Assembly: GCA_026417555.1 (NCBI GenBank)
Contig: JAOADA010000001.1
Coordinates: 399,245 to 463,244 of the forward strand
Origin: Brevinematales bacterium
Lineage (GTDB): Bacteria > Spirochaetota > Brevinematia > Brevinematales > Thermospiraceae
Length of the DNA stretch: 64,000 bases
Direction: 5' to 3'
A program made the position numbers and the translations under genes. Position 1 is the first letter of the stretch, and each line of letters starts with the position of its first letter. The notes under the pieces were generated by a model. The model saw nothing but the letters and a program-made list of their open reading frames with translations. It was not told the origin of the DNA and made no database searches. This document shows, piece by piece, positions 45,660 through 54,218 of the stretch.

Positions 45660-46633
45660 CAAAAATTCTTCTGCTTTTTGTCTTGATATGGGGTGTCTTC
45701 TTCGGCGTAGTAGTGATTACTACCGAACTTCACATTGAAAGTGGTATCTCAGAATATACTCTTTTTCTCTGGCATAAAAACTTTTACGAAAGAATTCGGG
45801 GTTTTATCCTTAATGACACAGAGAACAAAAACACCCAGCAAAAGATTCTTGCTTCCTTCGCTTCTCTTGATCAAGAAAAAGAGAGATTTTTCTCTCATAT
45901 CGAGGGTTTCAAACAAGACAAAAACCTTTACGATGCTATTTTTTTCTATGTGGTTTCTGGTAACCTACCCTCTCTCCGACCTATCGTAGATACCTATTGG
46001 CAGGATGATCCCTCTTTGGTAGAGTTTTATGTCTTGGGAGATAATGAAAGCCTTTTGTATAAATATGGGGCATATACCCTCAATCCTCAAAAAGCGCCAT
46101 CCGATGTTGCTTACACTTTTCGGCGTTATGACCAGCTGATTGACTGTATTTTGAACTGGAGGGACGAAACCTTTGAGAAGGAACTTCAGTTTCATTTCCT
46201 CTTTCGGGAGGACAAGTTTCTTTCCTGGATACAGAAGAGCCACTTTCCTTTGGTTCTTCGACTTGGAGAAACCTTCTTGAAAACCTCCAAAGTCCCACCC
46301 ATCGAGTCTTTTGATCTTCTCCTTACAAAGGATCATTATAGGGCTTTTGCCCTTTATCGTGTGCCCCTCATGTGGAAAAATACTCAGATTGGGGAGGCAT
46401 GGTATTTCGTCAAGCGGTATGGTATTGGTTGGTTTTTGGGGGTGGTGATTCGGTTTGTGATAGTAAGTGCTCTCTTTGGTGTGGTGATTGGTTTTTTCTT
46501 TTGGCTTGATCATAGGGTAAATCGCCTTTTCTCCCATCAAAAAAAAAGAGAGCACCAAACAAACGAACTGGAAGAACAAAATATTCAGTGGATCGAAGAA
46601 TTTATTGCCCAGCAAAGAGAGGACAAAAAATGA
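45635..46633 (+). CDS. Two-pass membrane protein with periplasmic domain, unknown
   Basis: I recognise no family. The 332-residue protein has an N-terminal helix (about 7-30), a periplasmic region of about 235 residues, and a second helix (about 270-292). It ends in a charged C-terminal helix (HQKKREHQTNELEEQN...), likely a coiled coil in the cytoplasm. This topology is that of a sensor-like or scaffold protein, but no signalling domain follows. It overlaps aroK by 25 bp and the next gene by four (ATGA), so the genes are closely coupled. Confidence 0.75.
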   Translation: MQRTFVFLTKILLLFVLIWGVFFGVVVITTELHIESGISEYTLFLWHKNFYERIRGFILNDTENKNTQQKILASFASLDQEKERFFSHIEGFKQDKNLYDAIFFYVVSGNLPSLRPIVDTYWQDDPSLVEFYVLGDNESLLYKYGAYTLNPQKAPSDVAYTFRRYDQLIDCILNWRDETFEKELQFHFLFREDKFLSWIQKSHFPLVLRLGETFLKTSKVPPIESFDLLLTKDHYRAFALYRVPLMWKNTQIGEAWYFVKRYGIGWFLGVVIRFVIVSALFGVVIGFFFWLDHRVNRLFSHQKKREHQTNELEEQNIQWIEEFIAQQREDKK

Positions 46634-47361
46634 AGTGGTTATGGCTTTGTCTTTTTCCCTTGTTTGGTTATGCCCAGTGGAGTGTCAATGATGTGTTCAA
46701 AATCTCGGTGAAATACACCAATACCTTTTCTTTGGTTAATGATTGGGAAAATATCTCATTCTCCCCACTTGCTATAACCCCAACACAGGAGCCGTCGTGG
46801 TTATGTTTGTTGGATGTTTCTTGTGGAGAGGGTTATCTTTTTTCTCACGTTTTTGTAGATTTCGAAGGAAACAGTGAGGTAACTCTCGAGGTACATAATA
46901 GCCAGGATAATGCCCTTCTCACAAGAACAAACCTCACCGAAAGCGGCTCTCTTTCTCTTGATCATATATACCAAAGACATATTGATGTATGGGTTTATCT
47001 CTCACCTCAGACAAAACTCTACAGTCTCGGCATAGTACGAAAAAAAGAAATACCCCTCTCTTCCTCCCATGTCCTCATCAACCCACGAATTCTTTACTAT
47101 CCAGAAGGAATTCTTGCTATTGATCTCAGCCTCCAGAGCCCTGCTTATCTTGAGATAGAACTCTACAACAAACGTGGGGATAGGCTTGCCTCCCTCATCC
47201 CCATGTCCTATTACACAGCGGGGCCTCTTTCCCTTCGGTGGACCCCACTTTCTCTTGCCAAAACCTACCTCATGTCCGGTTCTGCCTATGTTTATATTCG
47301 CTATCGCATCCCAAGTGGCTCTCAGGAATGGGCTCATCGGTTTGAGATTGTGTATCTCTAG
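46630..47361 (+). CDS. Secreted protein with FlgD-Ig-like C terminus
   Basis: This unrecognised 243-residue protein has a signal peptide (MKWLWLCLFPLFGYAQ) and beta-rich repeats. The last 80 residues fit the pattern of FlgD-type Ig-like or gliding-motility sorting domains: ELYNKRGDRLASLIP, then AGPLSLRWTP, then SGSAYVYIRY. The end, WAHRFEIVYL, follows. Whether it is secreted or periplasmic cannot be told. The start is at the ATG sharing ATGA with the upstream gene; the longer frame to 46588 is an out-of-frame overlap. Confidence 0.7.
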   Translation: MKWLWLCLFPLFGYAQWSVNDVFKISVKYTNTFSLVNDWENISFSPLAITPTQEPSWLCLLDVSCGEGYLFSHVFVDFEGNSEVTLEVHNSQDNALLTRTNLTESGSLSLDHIYQRHIDVWVYLSPQTKLYSLGIVRKKEIPLSSSHVLINPRILYYPEGILAIDLSLQSPAYLEIELYNKRGDRLASLIPMSYYTAGPLSLRWTPLSLAKTYLMSGSAYVYIRYRIPSGSQEWAHRFEIVYL

Positions 47362-47392
47362 GCTTTTGAATTGATCTTTCTTTTTCTGAAAT

Positions 47393-47421
47393 TTGATATT
47401 TTCTTTGATTGTGGGTATGAT
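47393..47421 (+). promoter_or_regulatory. Predicted promoter of the ABC/LolA-like export operon
   Basis: TTGATA (47393-47398), 17-base spacer, and TATGAT (47416-47421), each five of six with consensus. The predicted start site is about 21 bases before the ATG at 47449. This marks the operon start separately from the upstream FlgD-Ig-like gene. Confidence 0.65.
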
Positions 47422-47448
47422 ATATTCAAAGAAATACAAGGAGAACAT

Positions 47449-48138
47449 ATGCCTCTCATAGAAGTGAAGAACGCCAAAAAAGACTATCCACTAGGGAAAA
47501 CGCTTGTCCATGCCCTTCGTGGGGTGAGTCTCACCGTCGAACAAGGGGATTTTTTCTCCATTGTTGGTCCCTCCGGAAGTGGAAAAACCACCCTTCTCAA
47601 TCTGATTGGATGTATCGATCACCCAACAGAGGGAGAGGTTATCATTGACGGCAAAAACATCTCCCATCTCAGTGACAAAGAACTCACCAATATTCGTCTT
47701 TATAAAGTAGGGTTTATCTTCCAAACCTTTAATCTCATCCCTGTACTCAATGTGCGCGAGAATGTAGAATTCCCACTTCTTTTGATGAAGGACAAAGCAG
47801 GTCTCACCAAAAAAGAGATAAATGAGAGGGTCGAAAAACTCATTGAAGAGGTAGGGCTCAAGGATTTCATCACACACAAGCCTGCGGAATTGTCGGGAGG
47901 TCAACGCCAACGTGTGGCTATTGCCAGAGCCCTCGTCACAAAACCCGCCATAGTGTTGGCTGATGAACCTACCGCCAACCTTGACTCTGAAACAGGAGAG
48001 AATATCCTTGCCATTATGCGACGACTTAACGAGATAGAGAATACGACATTTATTTTCTCCACTCATAACCCTGATGTCCTCAAGTATGCCAAACGGATTA
48101 TCCGTCTCAGAGATGGCCTCATTATGAGTGAGGAGTAG
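47449..48138 (+). CDS. ABC transporter ATP-binding protein (LolD/MacB type)
   Basis: This ATPase of 229 residues energises an FtsX-type permease. Walker A is GPSGSGKTT, the Q-loop is FQTFNL, the signature is LSGGQRQRV, and Walker B is VLADEPTANLD. The H-loop is STHNPDV. The family includes LolD, MacB-type ATPases and FtsE. The start at 47449 has AAGGAG 5 bases upstream; a longer frame has no such site. It is the first gene of a five-gene operon ending in a barrel, with gaps of 3-15 bp. Confidence 0.95.
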   Translation: MPLIEVKNAKKDYPLGKTLVHALRGVSLTVEQGDFFSIVGPSGSGKTTLLNLIGCIDHPTEGEVIIDGKNISHLSDKELTNIRLYKVGFIFQTFNLIPVLNVRENVEFPLLLMKDKAGLTKKEINERVEKLIEEVGLKDFITHKPAELSGGQRQRVAIARALVTKPAIVLADEPTANLDSETGENILAIMRRLNEIENTTFIFSTHNPDVLKYAKRIIRLRDGLIMSEE

Positions 48139-48141
48139 GCT

Positions 48142-49662
48142 ATGCAACAACTTTTCTATAGCATTGCCTTTCGCAATCTATTTCGTCATAAAGGAAAAAG
48201 CCTTATTGTAGGAGGACTTCTTTTTCTCGTAGCCTTCATCCTCACCCTTGGAAATGCCACTATCAAAGGAATGAACAAGGCCATGGAGAAAAATATCATT
48301 CACGGTTTCACGGGAAATATGGCCATCATCTCCACCAATCAGCGGGACAAGGAGGTGTTTGGTTCCTTCACAGGACGTCCTATGGCCCTCATTGAAAACT
48401 ATACCCAAATGAGCAACATCCTTGCCTCTCTCGATGTGGTAGAAGACTTCATGCCAATAGGAAGGAATGTGGCCATGCTCTTCAACACAGGGGGAACCCC
48501 GCTTTTCTACATGATCTACGCTGTTGACCTTGACAAATACCAAGCATTTTTTCAAAATAAAATTCTCTTTCTTGAAGGGAAGGGTCTCGAAAAAGGGGAA
48601 AAAGGCATGATCATGGGTTCCCTCATCAGGAACCAAACTGCCGAAACAGTCAACCTTTGGCTCTATCCAGAGAAAAGTGAAATTATTTTCTCTAACATGC
48701 CCCCGAAAGTCTATAGCAATAGAGAAACCCTCACCTATGCACAAGACGCTGTTCTTGTAGGTTTGAGCGATGATGTCGGAAGTGATGTCCGACTCCCTGT
48801 GAAGGGTGTGTTTCGTTTTGAAAGTCTCAATGCCCTTTTTGGGGGATATATTGTCTTCGTAGATCCTGTTTCGTACGTCGAAATGTTCAATTATGTCGTT
48901 ACCCCCATAACCATGGCCCCCACAAAAAGAGATTCGCTACTTCTTCACACAGAAAATTTTGATACTCTCCTAGAAGAAAACCTCTTTTCCTCAGAACCCG
49001 TAATTTCAGGGACCCCCTACTCAGAAAAAACTCTTCGAGAAGCTATAAAACGACAAGAGACCTATACCTACACCACTGAGGCTTATAATGCTGTGATTGT
49101 CAAAACAAAGAAAGGGGTTTCTGACACCGTGGCTTTAAAAAAAGTTAACGCCGCTTTGAAAGAAGCAAGGGCGGATGGTATAGCTGTTTCGTGGAAAGAA
49201 GCCACTCCCCAACTCTCTCAATACATCGGTATTGTTCAGGGGCTTTTTGGGGTGATCATGTTTATGCTTTTTCTTGTCTCTCTTATCATTGTTATGAATA
49301 CCATTGCCATGTCTGTTGTAGAAAGAACCTCAGAGATGGGCATGATGCGAGCTATCGGGGCACAGAAATCCTTTCTTGGGTCCATGATTCTCATGGAAAC
49401 CTTAACGCTGGGGTGTGTGTTTGGGGGGAGTGGCATCTTGGCAGGATCGTTGGTCAGTTGGTTTTTGGCTAGTCTGAAGCTCAAGGCATCTGATGAGATG
49501 GTCCAGCTTCTCTTTGGGGGAGAGTACTTTATGCCCGTGGTAGGAATAGAAGATATGGTAGCTAATCTTCTTATTCTTCTTGGTGTGCTCTGGCTTGCCT
49601 CTCTTTATCCGATTCGTTTGGCCAAAAAAGTTACTGCCCTTGAAGCCATATCCCGGGAATAA
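48142..49662 (+). CDS. FtsX/MacB-type ABC permease (first of two)
   Basis: This is a 506-residue inner-membrane protein. One helix near the N terminus (about 22-42) precedes a large periplasmic domain (about 45-365). Three helices follow near the C terminus (about 370-395, 420-445, 470-490). The segment RTSEMGMMRAIGAQKS is the FtsX signature. MacB and LolC/E have the same layout. With the second permease it likely forms a heterodimer. The ATG is 3 bases after the ATPase stop. Confidence 0.92.
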   Translation: MQQLFYSIAFRNLFRHKGKSLIVGGLLFLVAFILTLGNATIKGMNKAMEKNIIHGFTGNMAIISTNQRDKEVFGSFTGRPMALIENYTQMSNILASLDVVEDFMPIGRNVAMLFNTGGTPLFYMIYAVDLDKYQAFFQNKILFLEGKGLEKGEKGMIMGSLIRNQTAETVNLWLYPEKSEIIFSNMPPKVYSNRETLTYAQDAVLVGLSDDVGSDVRLPVKGVFRFESLNALFGGYIVFVDPVSYVEMFNYVVTPITMAPTKRDSLLLHTENFDTLLEENLFSSEPVISGTPYSEKTLREAIKRQETYTYTTEAYNAVIVKTKKGVSDTVALKKVNAALKEARADGIAVSWKEATPQLSQYIGIVQGLFGVIMFMLFLVSLIIVMNTIAMSVVERTSEMGMMRAIGAQKSFLGSMILMETLTLGCVFGGSGILAGSLVSWFLASLKLKASDEMVQLLFGGEYFMPVVGIEDMVANLLILLGVLWLASLYPIRLAKKVTALEAISRE

Positions 49663-49677
49663 CAAGGAGAAAAAATT

Positions 49678-51390
49678 ATGAGAATATTAACCCTTCTCTC
49701 TCTTGCTTTTCGGAATCTTACCCGCCAAAAAAGACGAAACTTTTTTTTAGGAACAGGTATTGCTTTGGGAATGGCTATGCTTGTCTTGGCTGGAGCCTTT
49801 TCTCTCGGCTTGAAGGATCTCCTTATTGACCGTTGGATTACCTACATGAGTGGTCATATTCAGATCACTGTCTTGGGAAGTGTTAACGATTTCTATGGAA
49901 GGGGCAAGGGTTTTTTCAAAGACAAAGCCGTCGTAGAACATGTGCTTGATTCTTACACCAATGAGATTGATTTTTATTATACAGATGCCTCAGCCTTTGT
50001 CAGACTCATTGGAAATAAACGAGCTGACCTCATCCAACTGATTGGAATGGATGTGGGTGAAGGATTTATCGATTTCCTCAATGTAGTCGAAGGCAATCCC
50101 TGGGATCTCACCAACACCAACACGTATGAAAATCCGATTGTCCTCACAACAGACAAAGCAGAATACCTTCGAGTGAAATTGCATGATTCATTGCGGGCAT
50201 CATTCCCCACTATCCATGGTCAAATGCAGACAGCCCGTTTCACTGTGGTTGGCCTCTACAAAGCTGATGTGTCTTACATGGGCTGGGTAGGATACGTACC
50301 AAAATCTGCCATGAGAAGACTCCTTGACTACAAGGATCACGAATGGGGAAGTATTGTCGTTATCCTCAAGGATAAGAACAAAGCTCTCCCTCTCGCCACA
50401 GAAATCCACCAAAAGCTCACCCCCCCTCATCTTGTTTTTAGAGCCAAAATGCAAAACACCGATGTGACAGTGGCTGGTTTCTGGCGAGAAGAAAAACGGT
50501 TTCACTCTCTTACTCAGCACATCACCCTGATAGAGACTGAGAAAGATCTCAATATGCGAAAACAGGGAATTTTCGTTCCTGTTTCCCTCGCAAAAAAAGC
50601 CAACCTCTCCCTTGGAAAACCCTTCACCCTCACCTACAAGACACGGTTTGAAGGCATAAAGACGCTCTCCCTCACAGTATCAGGTTTGTATACAAGTGAG
50701 ACTCTTCCGTCTGATCTCCTTCTTATCAACGAGAAGGATTTTTATGCCCTCTTTCAATCCCTTCCTGCCAAGGAAACTCTTTTGTCTCTCTCTAACGCGG
50801 AAGCTTTTTGTACAGAATGGTATCTGTTTCCCCGTCCGAAAAGTGCTCAAGATATTAACGCACTCTATGATTCCCTTAAACAGAACCCTATCTATGCGGA
50901 TAAAATCCTGGTTTCCACTCTCTATGAATCAGCATCTACTTTTCTTCAATTTCTCTCTGCAATTAATATAGTGAGTCTGGTGTTTGCTTCCTTTCTCTTC
51001 TTGATTGTTATGGTTGGACTCACCAATTCTCTCCGTATGGTCATTCGCGAAAGAAGTAGAGAGATAGGCACCCTTCGCGCGATTGGTATGCAACAACGGG
51101 ATGTACGCTGGCTTTTTCTCCTTGAAGTGGGACTTCTCATGCTTTTTTCAGGTCTTGCGGGTATGATCCTTGGAAGTATAGCAGTGTTTGTTATCTCTTC
51201 TCTTCCTATGAACGAACAAGGGTTTATTGGTATGTTCTTGATCAATAAACGTCTCCATCTTGTTATTGACTGGGGATGGAATCTGTTCTGTCTTGCTTTT
51301 GTTCTCGTTTTGGGACTTCTCACTGCCAGCCGCCCTTCAAAACGAGCATCGCGAATGTCACCAGCAGAAGCCTTAGTCCATTACGAATAA
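49678..51390 (+). CDS. FtsX/MacB-type ABC permease (second of two)
   Basis: This is a 570-residue paralogue of the upstream permease. It has an N-terminal helix (about 25-48), a large periplasmic domain, and C-terminal helices (about 425-450, 477-500 and 530-550). The FtsX segment is RSREIGTLRAIGMQQRD. The periplasmic part is longer than in the first permease and differs in sequence, consistent with an asymmetric LolCE-like dimer. AAGGAG precedes the ATG. Confidence 0.92.
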   Translation: MRILTLLSLAFRNLTRQKRRNFFLGTGIALGMAMLVLAGAFSLGLKDLLIDRWITYMSGHIQITVLGSVNDFYGRGKGFFKDKAVVEHVLDSYTNEIDFYYTDASAFVRLIGNKRADLIQLIGMDVGEGFIDFLNVVEGNPWDLTNTNTYENPIVLTTDKAEYLRVKLHDSLRASFPTIHGQMQTARFTVVGLYKADVSYMGWVGYVPKSAMRRLLDYKDHEWGSIVVILKDKNKALPLATEIHQKLTPPHLVFRAKMQNTDVTVAGFWREEKRFHSLTQHITLIETEKDLNMRKQGIFVPVSLAKKANLSLGKPFTLTYKTRFEGIKTLSLTVSGLYTSETLPSDLLLINEKDFYALFQSLPAKETLLSLSNAEAFCTEWYLFPRPKSAQDINALYDSLKQNPIYADKILVSTLYESASTFLQFLSAINIVSLVFASFLFLIVMVGLTNSLRMVIRERSREIGTLRAIGMQQRDVRWLFLLEVGLLMLFSGLAGMILGSIAVFVISSLPMNEQGFIGMFLINKRLHLVIDWGWNLFCLAFVLVLGLLTASRPSKRASRMSPAEALVHYE

Positions 51391-51403
51391 GGGGAGTATG
51401 AAT

Positions 51404-52150
51404 ATGAGAAAAATTGCTGTGTTTTTGATTTTCTCTTCCACATTGTGGGGCATAACGGGAAGTGAGATCCTCTCCCGTATTGACAGGCTTTATGAGATTC
51501 GTACCGATATTACCGCCAAAATCAAACTCACTCAACAGAAGGGTGAGAGTGTCAAGATCATGGAAGCCATTTACTACCGACGGGATGCGGACGACTCTTT
51601 CTTGATTATCATGACAGCCCCCGACATCGAAAAAGGAAATGGGTATCTCAAGGTTGGAGAGAATTTCTGGATGTACAAAAGAAACACTCGTACCTTTCAG
51701 CACATCAACCGAGATGAATCTCTCTCAGGAAGTGATGCAAGAAGTGGCGACCTTGAAAAACGCAAGATGAGTGAACTCTATACCGTCGCGCAAGACGAAC
51801 AGAAACAAGAAAAGATATCCGAGGAGAAATTAGGCAATATCCCTGTCTACAGGATAGAAATCACTGCCAAGGTAAGTGATGTCACCTATCCAAAGCAGAT
51901 TCTCTGGGTTCACAAAGACAACTTTCTTATTCTCAAGACGCAGGCCTTTTCTCTTTCTGGAACACTGATGCAAACCATCTATTATCTGAAATATACCCAG
52001 ATAAGTGGACGGTACATTCCCCTTCAACAGATTTTTGTCGATGAGTTTGAGAAAGGAAACAAAACCATCTTGGAACTGTCTGGTATATCTTTTGATCCTA
52101 TCCCAGCACACATTTTTACCAAGGCTTATCTTGAAAACTTAAGCAAATAG
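51404..52150 (+). CDS. LolA-like periplasmic carrier (outer-membrane lipoprotein-sorting family)
   Basis: This is a 248-residue protein with a signal peptide (to about residue 19), then the family pattern: ILSRIDRLYEIRTDITAKIKL, FWMYKRNTRTFQHI and YTQISGRYIPLQQ. The family resembles LolA/LolB and includes Treponema TP0789, as I recall. It has no lipobox cysteine. It probably accepts a lipid or lipoprotein from the ABC permease. The ATG at 51404 has GGAG 7 bases upstream; another ATG two codons earlier is too close to the site. It is the fourth gene of the operon. Confidence 0.85.
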   Translation: MRKIAVFLIFSSTLWGITGSEILSRIDRLYEIRTDITAKIKLTQQKGESVKIMEAIYYRRDADDSFLIIMTAPDIEKGNGYLKVGENFWMYKRNTRTFQHINRDESLSGSDARSGDLEKRKMSELYTVAQDEQKQEKISEEKLGNIPVYRIEITAKVSDVTYPKQILWVHKDNFLILKTQAFSLSGTLMQTIYYLKYTQISGRYIPLQQIFVDEFEKGNKTILELSGISFDPIPAHIFTKAYLENLSK

Positions 52151-52159
52151 GGAAAAAGC

Positions 52160-53485
52160 ATGAAATACTTGATATTTCTTGGATTCATGATAGGAACTCC
52201 TCTCTTTGGGCAAATGATCGACGAGAATGCTCTTTTTCAGCAAGAAACCCTCATTACAGAGGCTCCACCACTGACAAATACACCTTCCAAAGGAGTTTTT
52301 CTCACAGGGAAGATCCAAAGTCAGTTTTCGTATGCCCTCCAAAAGGATAAGCTCACACATAAGGAGAGTCAAGCTACCAACCGTTTTTCCCATGGGATAG
52401 AAGGAGATATCTTTATTGACATGCGCCAGGAGGAAGGATACAAAGCCTTTGTGGACGTGGGGTTTCTCATCACGGCTGGGGGGATTCCTCTCCTTCATAC
52501 CTTTATCGATCCTCTTACCATGACCTCCTTCTCGGTTATAGAAACCAATACCATCATTCTTCAGGCAAAAGAGGCTTTTGTGGATTTCCCCCTTTTTCAT
52601 CTTTTTTACCTTCGACTGGGAAAACAATACCTTGCCTGGGGCACAACCTACTTCTGGAACCCTACGGATCTTCTCAATCGGGAAAGAAAAACCCTCACCA
52701 AACTCACAAGCACCCGTGAAGGGATTTGGGGGATCAAACTCCACATCCCGTACAAAACTCTCCTAAACTGGTATACCTTTTTTGATATGACAGACACGCA
52801 AACGCTTGAAAACATTGCCCTTGCTTCACGCATAGAAGCTGTTCTTGGGAACACCGAAATAGGTCTGTGTGGATGGTGGAGAAAGGACTGGATTTCCGTG
52901 TATGGAGCTGACCTCTCCTCTCGTTTCTTGGACTGGGATATCAAAGCAGAGGGAAGTGTCTCTTATGGAGACAATCGGCCTGTTTTACAAGAAGATATTC
53001 TCTCATATGGGCCGGTGACAGTCACCAACTATACCCTAGAGAAAATCACCAATGCGTGGGTATATCGCATAGCGTTGAATTTTTCCCGATCTTGGGAACT
53101 ATGGGATGTGAAAGAGAGGCTTTCCACGATGGTTGAAGTGTTTTACAATAGTCAGGGGAAAAATGACCATCTTTTCGAGAATCCCACAAAAACCCAAGTG
53201 GCTTTACTTTCTGGCGCCTACGTCCCCCATGAATACGGGAAATGGTACGGGCTGGTTTCCCTTGGTTTTCGAAAACTTTTTCTCACTGAGCTCTCTTCAC
53301 AGACGTATATACTCTGCAATATTGAGGACAAATCAGCTACTCTCAGCCAAACCCTCACGTACGCTCCCCTTGACGAGGTTCAAGCGTCCTGTGGGGTAGT
53401 ATGGTATACAGGAGAGGAAAAACGGGAATATACTACCACAGAGACTCCTCTTGTTTTCACGGTGCAGTGTGTGGTGAGGTTCTGA
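52160..53485 (+). CDS. Outer-membrane beta-barrel protein of the ABC/LolA-like operon
   Basis: This is a 441-residue protein with a signal peptide (to about residue 18) and a barrel-like C terminus (VFTVQCVVRF). It has many alternating aromatic strands, such as YKAFVDVGFLITAGG and LFYLRLGKQYLAWG. I know no close family, though DUF1302-type proteins in other bacteria pair with LolA-like carriers. It is last in the operon, 9 bp after the LolA-like gene. Its end overlaps the last 29 bases of the convergent regulator. Confidence 0.8.
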   Translation: MKYLIFLGFMIGTPLFGQMIDENALFQQETLITEAPPLTNTPSKGVFLTGKIQSQFSYALQKDKLTHKESQATNRFSHGIEGDIFIDMRQEEGYKAFVDVGFLITAGGIPLLHTFIDPLTMTSFSVIETNTIILQAKEAFVDFPLFHLFYLRLGKQYLAWGTTYFWNPTDLLNRERKTLTKLTSTREGIWGIKLHIPYKTLLNWYTFFDMTDTQTLENIALASRIEAVLGNTEIGLCGWWRKDWISVYGADLSSRFLDWDIKAEGSVSYGDNRPVLQEDILSYGPVTVTNYTLEKITNAWVYRIALNFSRSWELWDVKERLSTMVEVFYNSQGKNDHLFENPTKTQVALLSGAYVPHEYGKWYGLVSLGFRKLFLTELSSQTYILCNIEDKSATLSQTLTYAPLDEVQASCGVVWYTGEEKREYTTTETPLVFTVQCVVRF

Positions 53486-54128
53486 GCCACTCCTCAAAAA
53501 AACGTTTCTTCAGAATGATCACTCTTCGTTGTTGGATGAGATATTTCTTGTCTTCAAGTCTTCGAAACACCCGACAAAGCACTTGCCTAGCCACACAAAG
53601 ATAGTGAGCTAATTGCTCAATGGTCATAGGAAGAAGAATCGTCTCTTCTCCTTTGTAAACACTCGTTAAAAAAGAAAGAACTCGTTTTTCAACAGGTAAT
53701 TGCAAAAGTACCATCCGACGAGTGAGAATCACAAGTTTGTCTGCCACTTCCCTCAAGAAATTTTTTCTCAAGGTATCACATTTTCCCAAACATTTCTCCC
53801 ATTCCCTTTTTTCTATCAAAAGAGCACTCCCATCTTTTATTGCTTCCACATTTACAGGAAGAAAAGGCTCGTGTGCAAACAAAACAGCCGAAGCAATAAC
53901 CACGGGAGCGTGTAATATCTCTGCCACTACTGGTTCTCCTTCTCCAGAAGGAAAAATTGCCCTACATTCGCCTCTCGTAAGAATCCATAATGTCGTATAT
54001 TCTACCCCCGCTTGTAAAATAATGTCTCCCTTGCTAAAAAATTTTTCCCGCCACGGTAGAGTAAAGAGAAATTGTTTCTCTTCTTCCGATATGCCTTCAA
54101 ACAAGGAAAGATGCCACGGAATAAACAC
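53457..54128 (-). CDS. hcpR: Crp/Fnr-family regulator, HcpR-like
   Basis: This is a 223-residue transcription factor with an N-terminal cNMP-type sensor barrel and a C-terminal winged helix (MTIEQLAHYLCVARQVLCRVFRRLEDKKYLI). The start is the GTG at 54128, with a perfect AGGAGG 6 bases upstream. A longer frame to 54416 has no family residues and enters the divergent gene. HcpR proteins control hcp and frdX in response to nitric oxide or hydroxylamine, and the divergent genes here are exactly those. Naming by context; the ligand (often haem) cannot be read. Confidence 0.85.
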   Translation of the reverse strand: MFIPWHLSLFEGISEEEKQFLFTLPWREKFFSKGDIILQAGVEYTTLWILTRGECRAIFPSGEGEPVVAEILHAPVVIASAVLFAHEPFLPVNVEAIKDGSALLIEKREWEKCLGKCDTLRKNFLREVADKLVILTRRMVLLQLPVEKRVLSFLTSVYKGEETILLPMTIEQLAHYLCVARQVLCRVFRRLEDKKYLIQQRRVIILKKRFFEEWLRTSPHTAP

Positions 54129-54143
54129 AAAAGGCCTCCTTTT

Positions 54144-54159
54144 TGTCACCAAAGTGACA
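54144..54159. promoter_or_regulatory. Predicted HcpR operator (perfect dyad TGTCAC-N4-GTGACA)
   Basis: Six-base arms are exact inverted repeats around CAAA. With a -10 TATACT at 54181-54186 the predicted frdX start site is 54193, which puts the dyad centre (54151.5) at -41.5. That is the classic class II position for an activating Crp/Fnr protein. The site is 15 bases from the regulator's own start codon, so it could also repress that gene. Confidence 0.7.
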
Positions 54160-54180
54160 GAAAAAATCCTACAAAAGTAG

Positions 54181-54186
54181 TATACT
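54181..54186 (+). promoter_or_regulatory. -10 box of the frdX-hcp promoter
   Basis: TATACT matches five of six consensus positions, 32 bases before the frdX ATG. No -35 lies at 17 bases, as expected for an activator-dependent class II promoter, where the regulator overlaps the -35. Confidence 0.6.
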
Positions 54187-54218
54187 CTAAACAAAGAAAA
54201 AAAGCAAGGAGAAAAACG

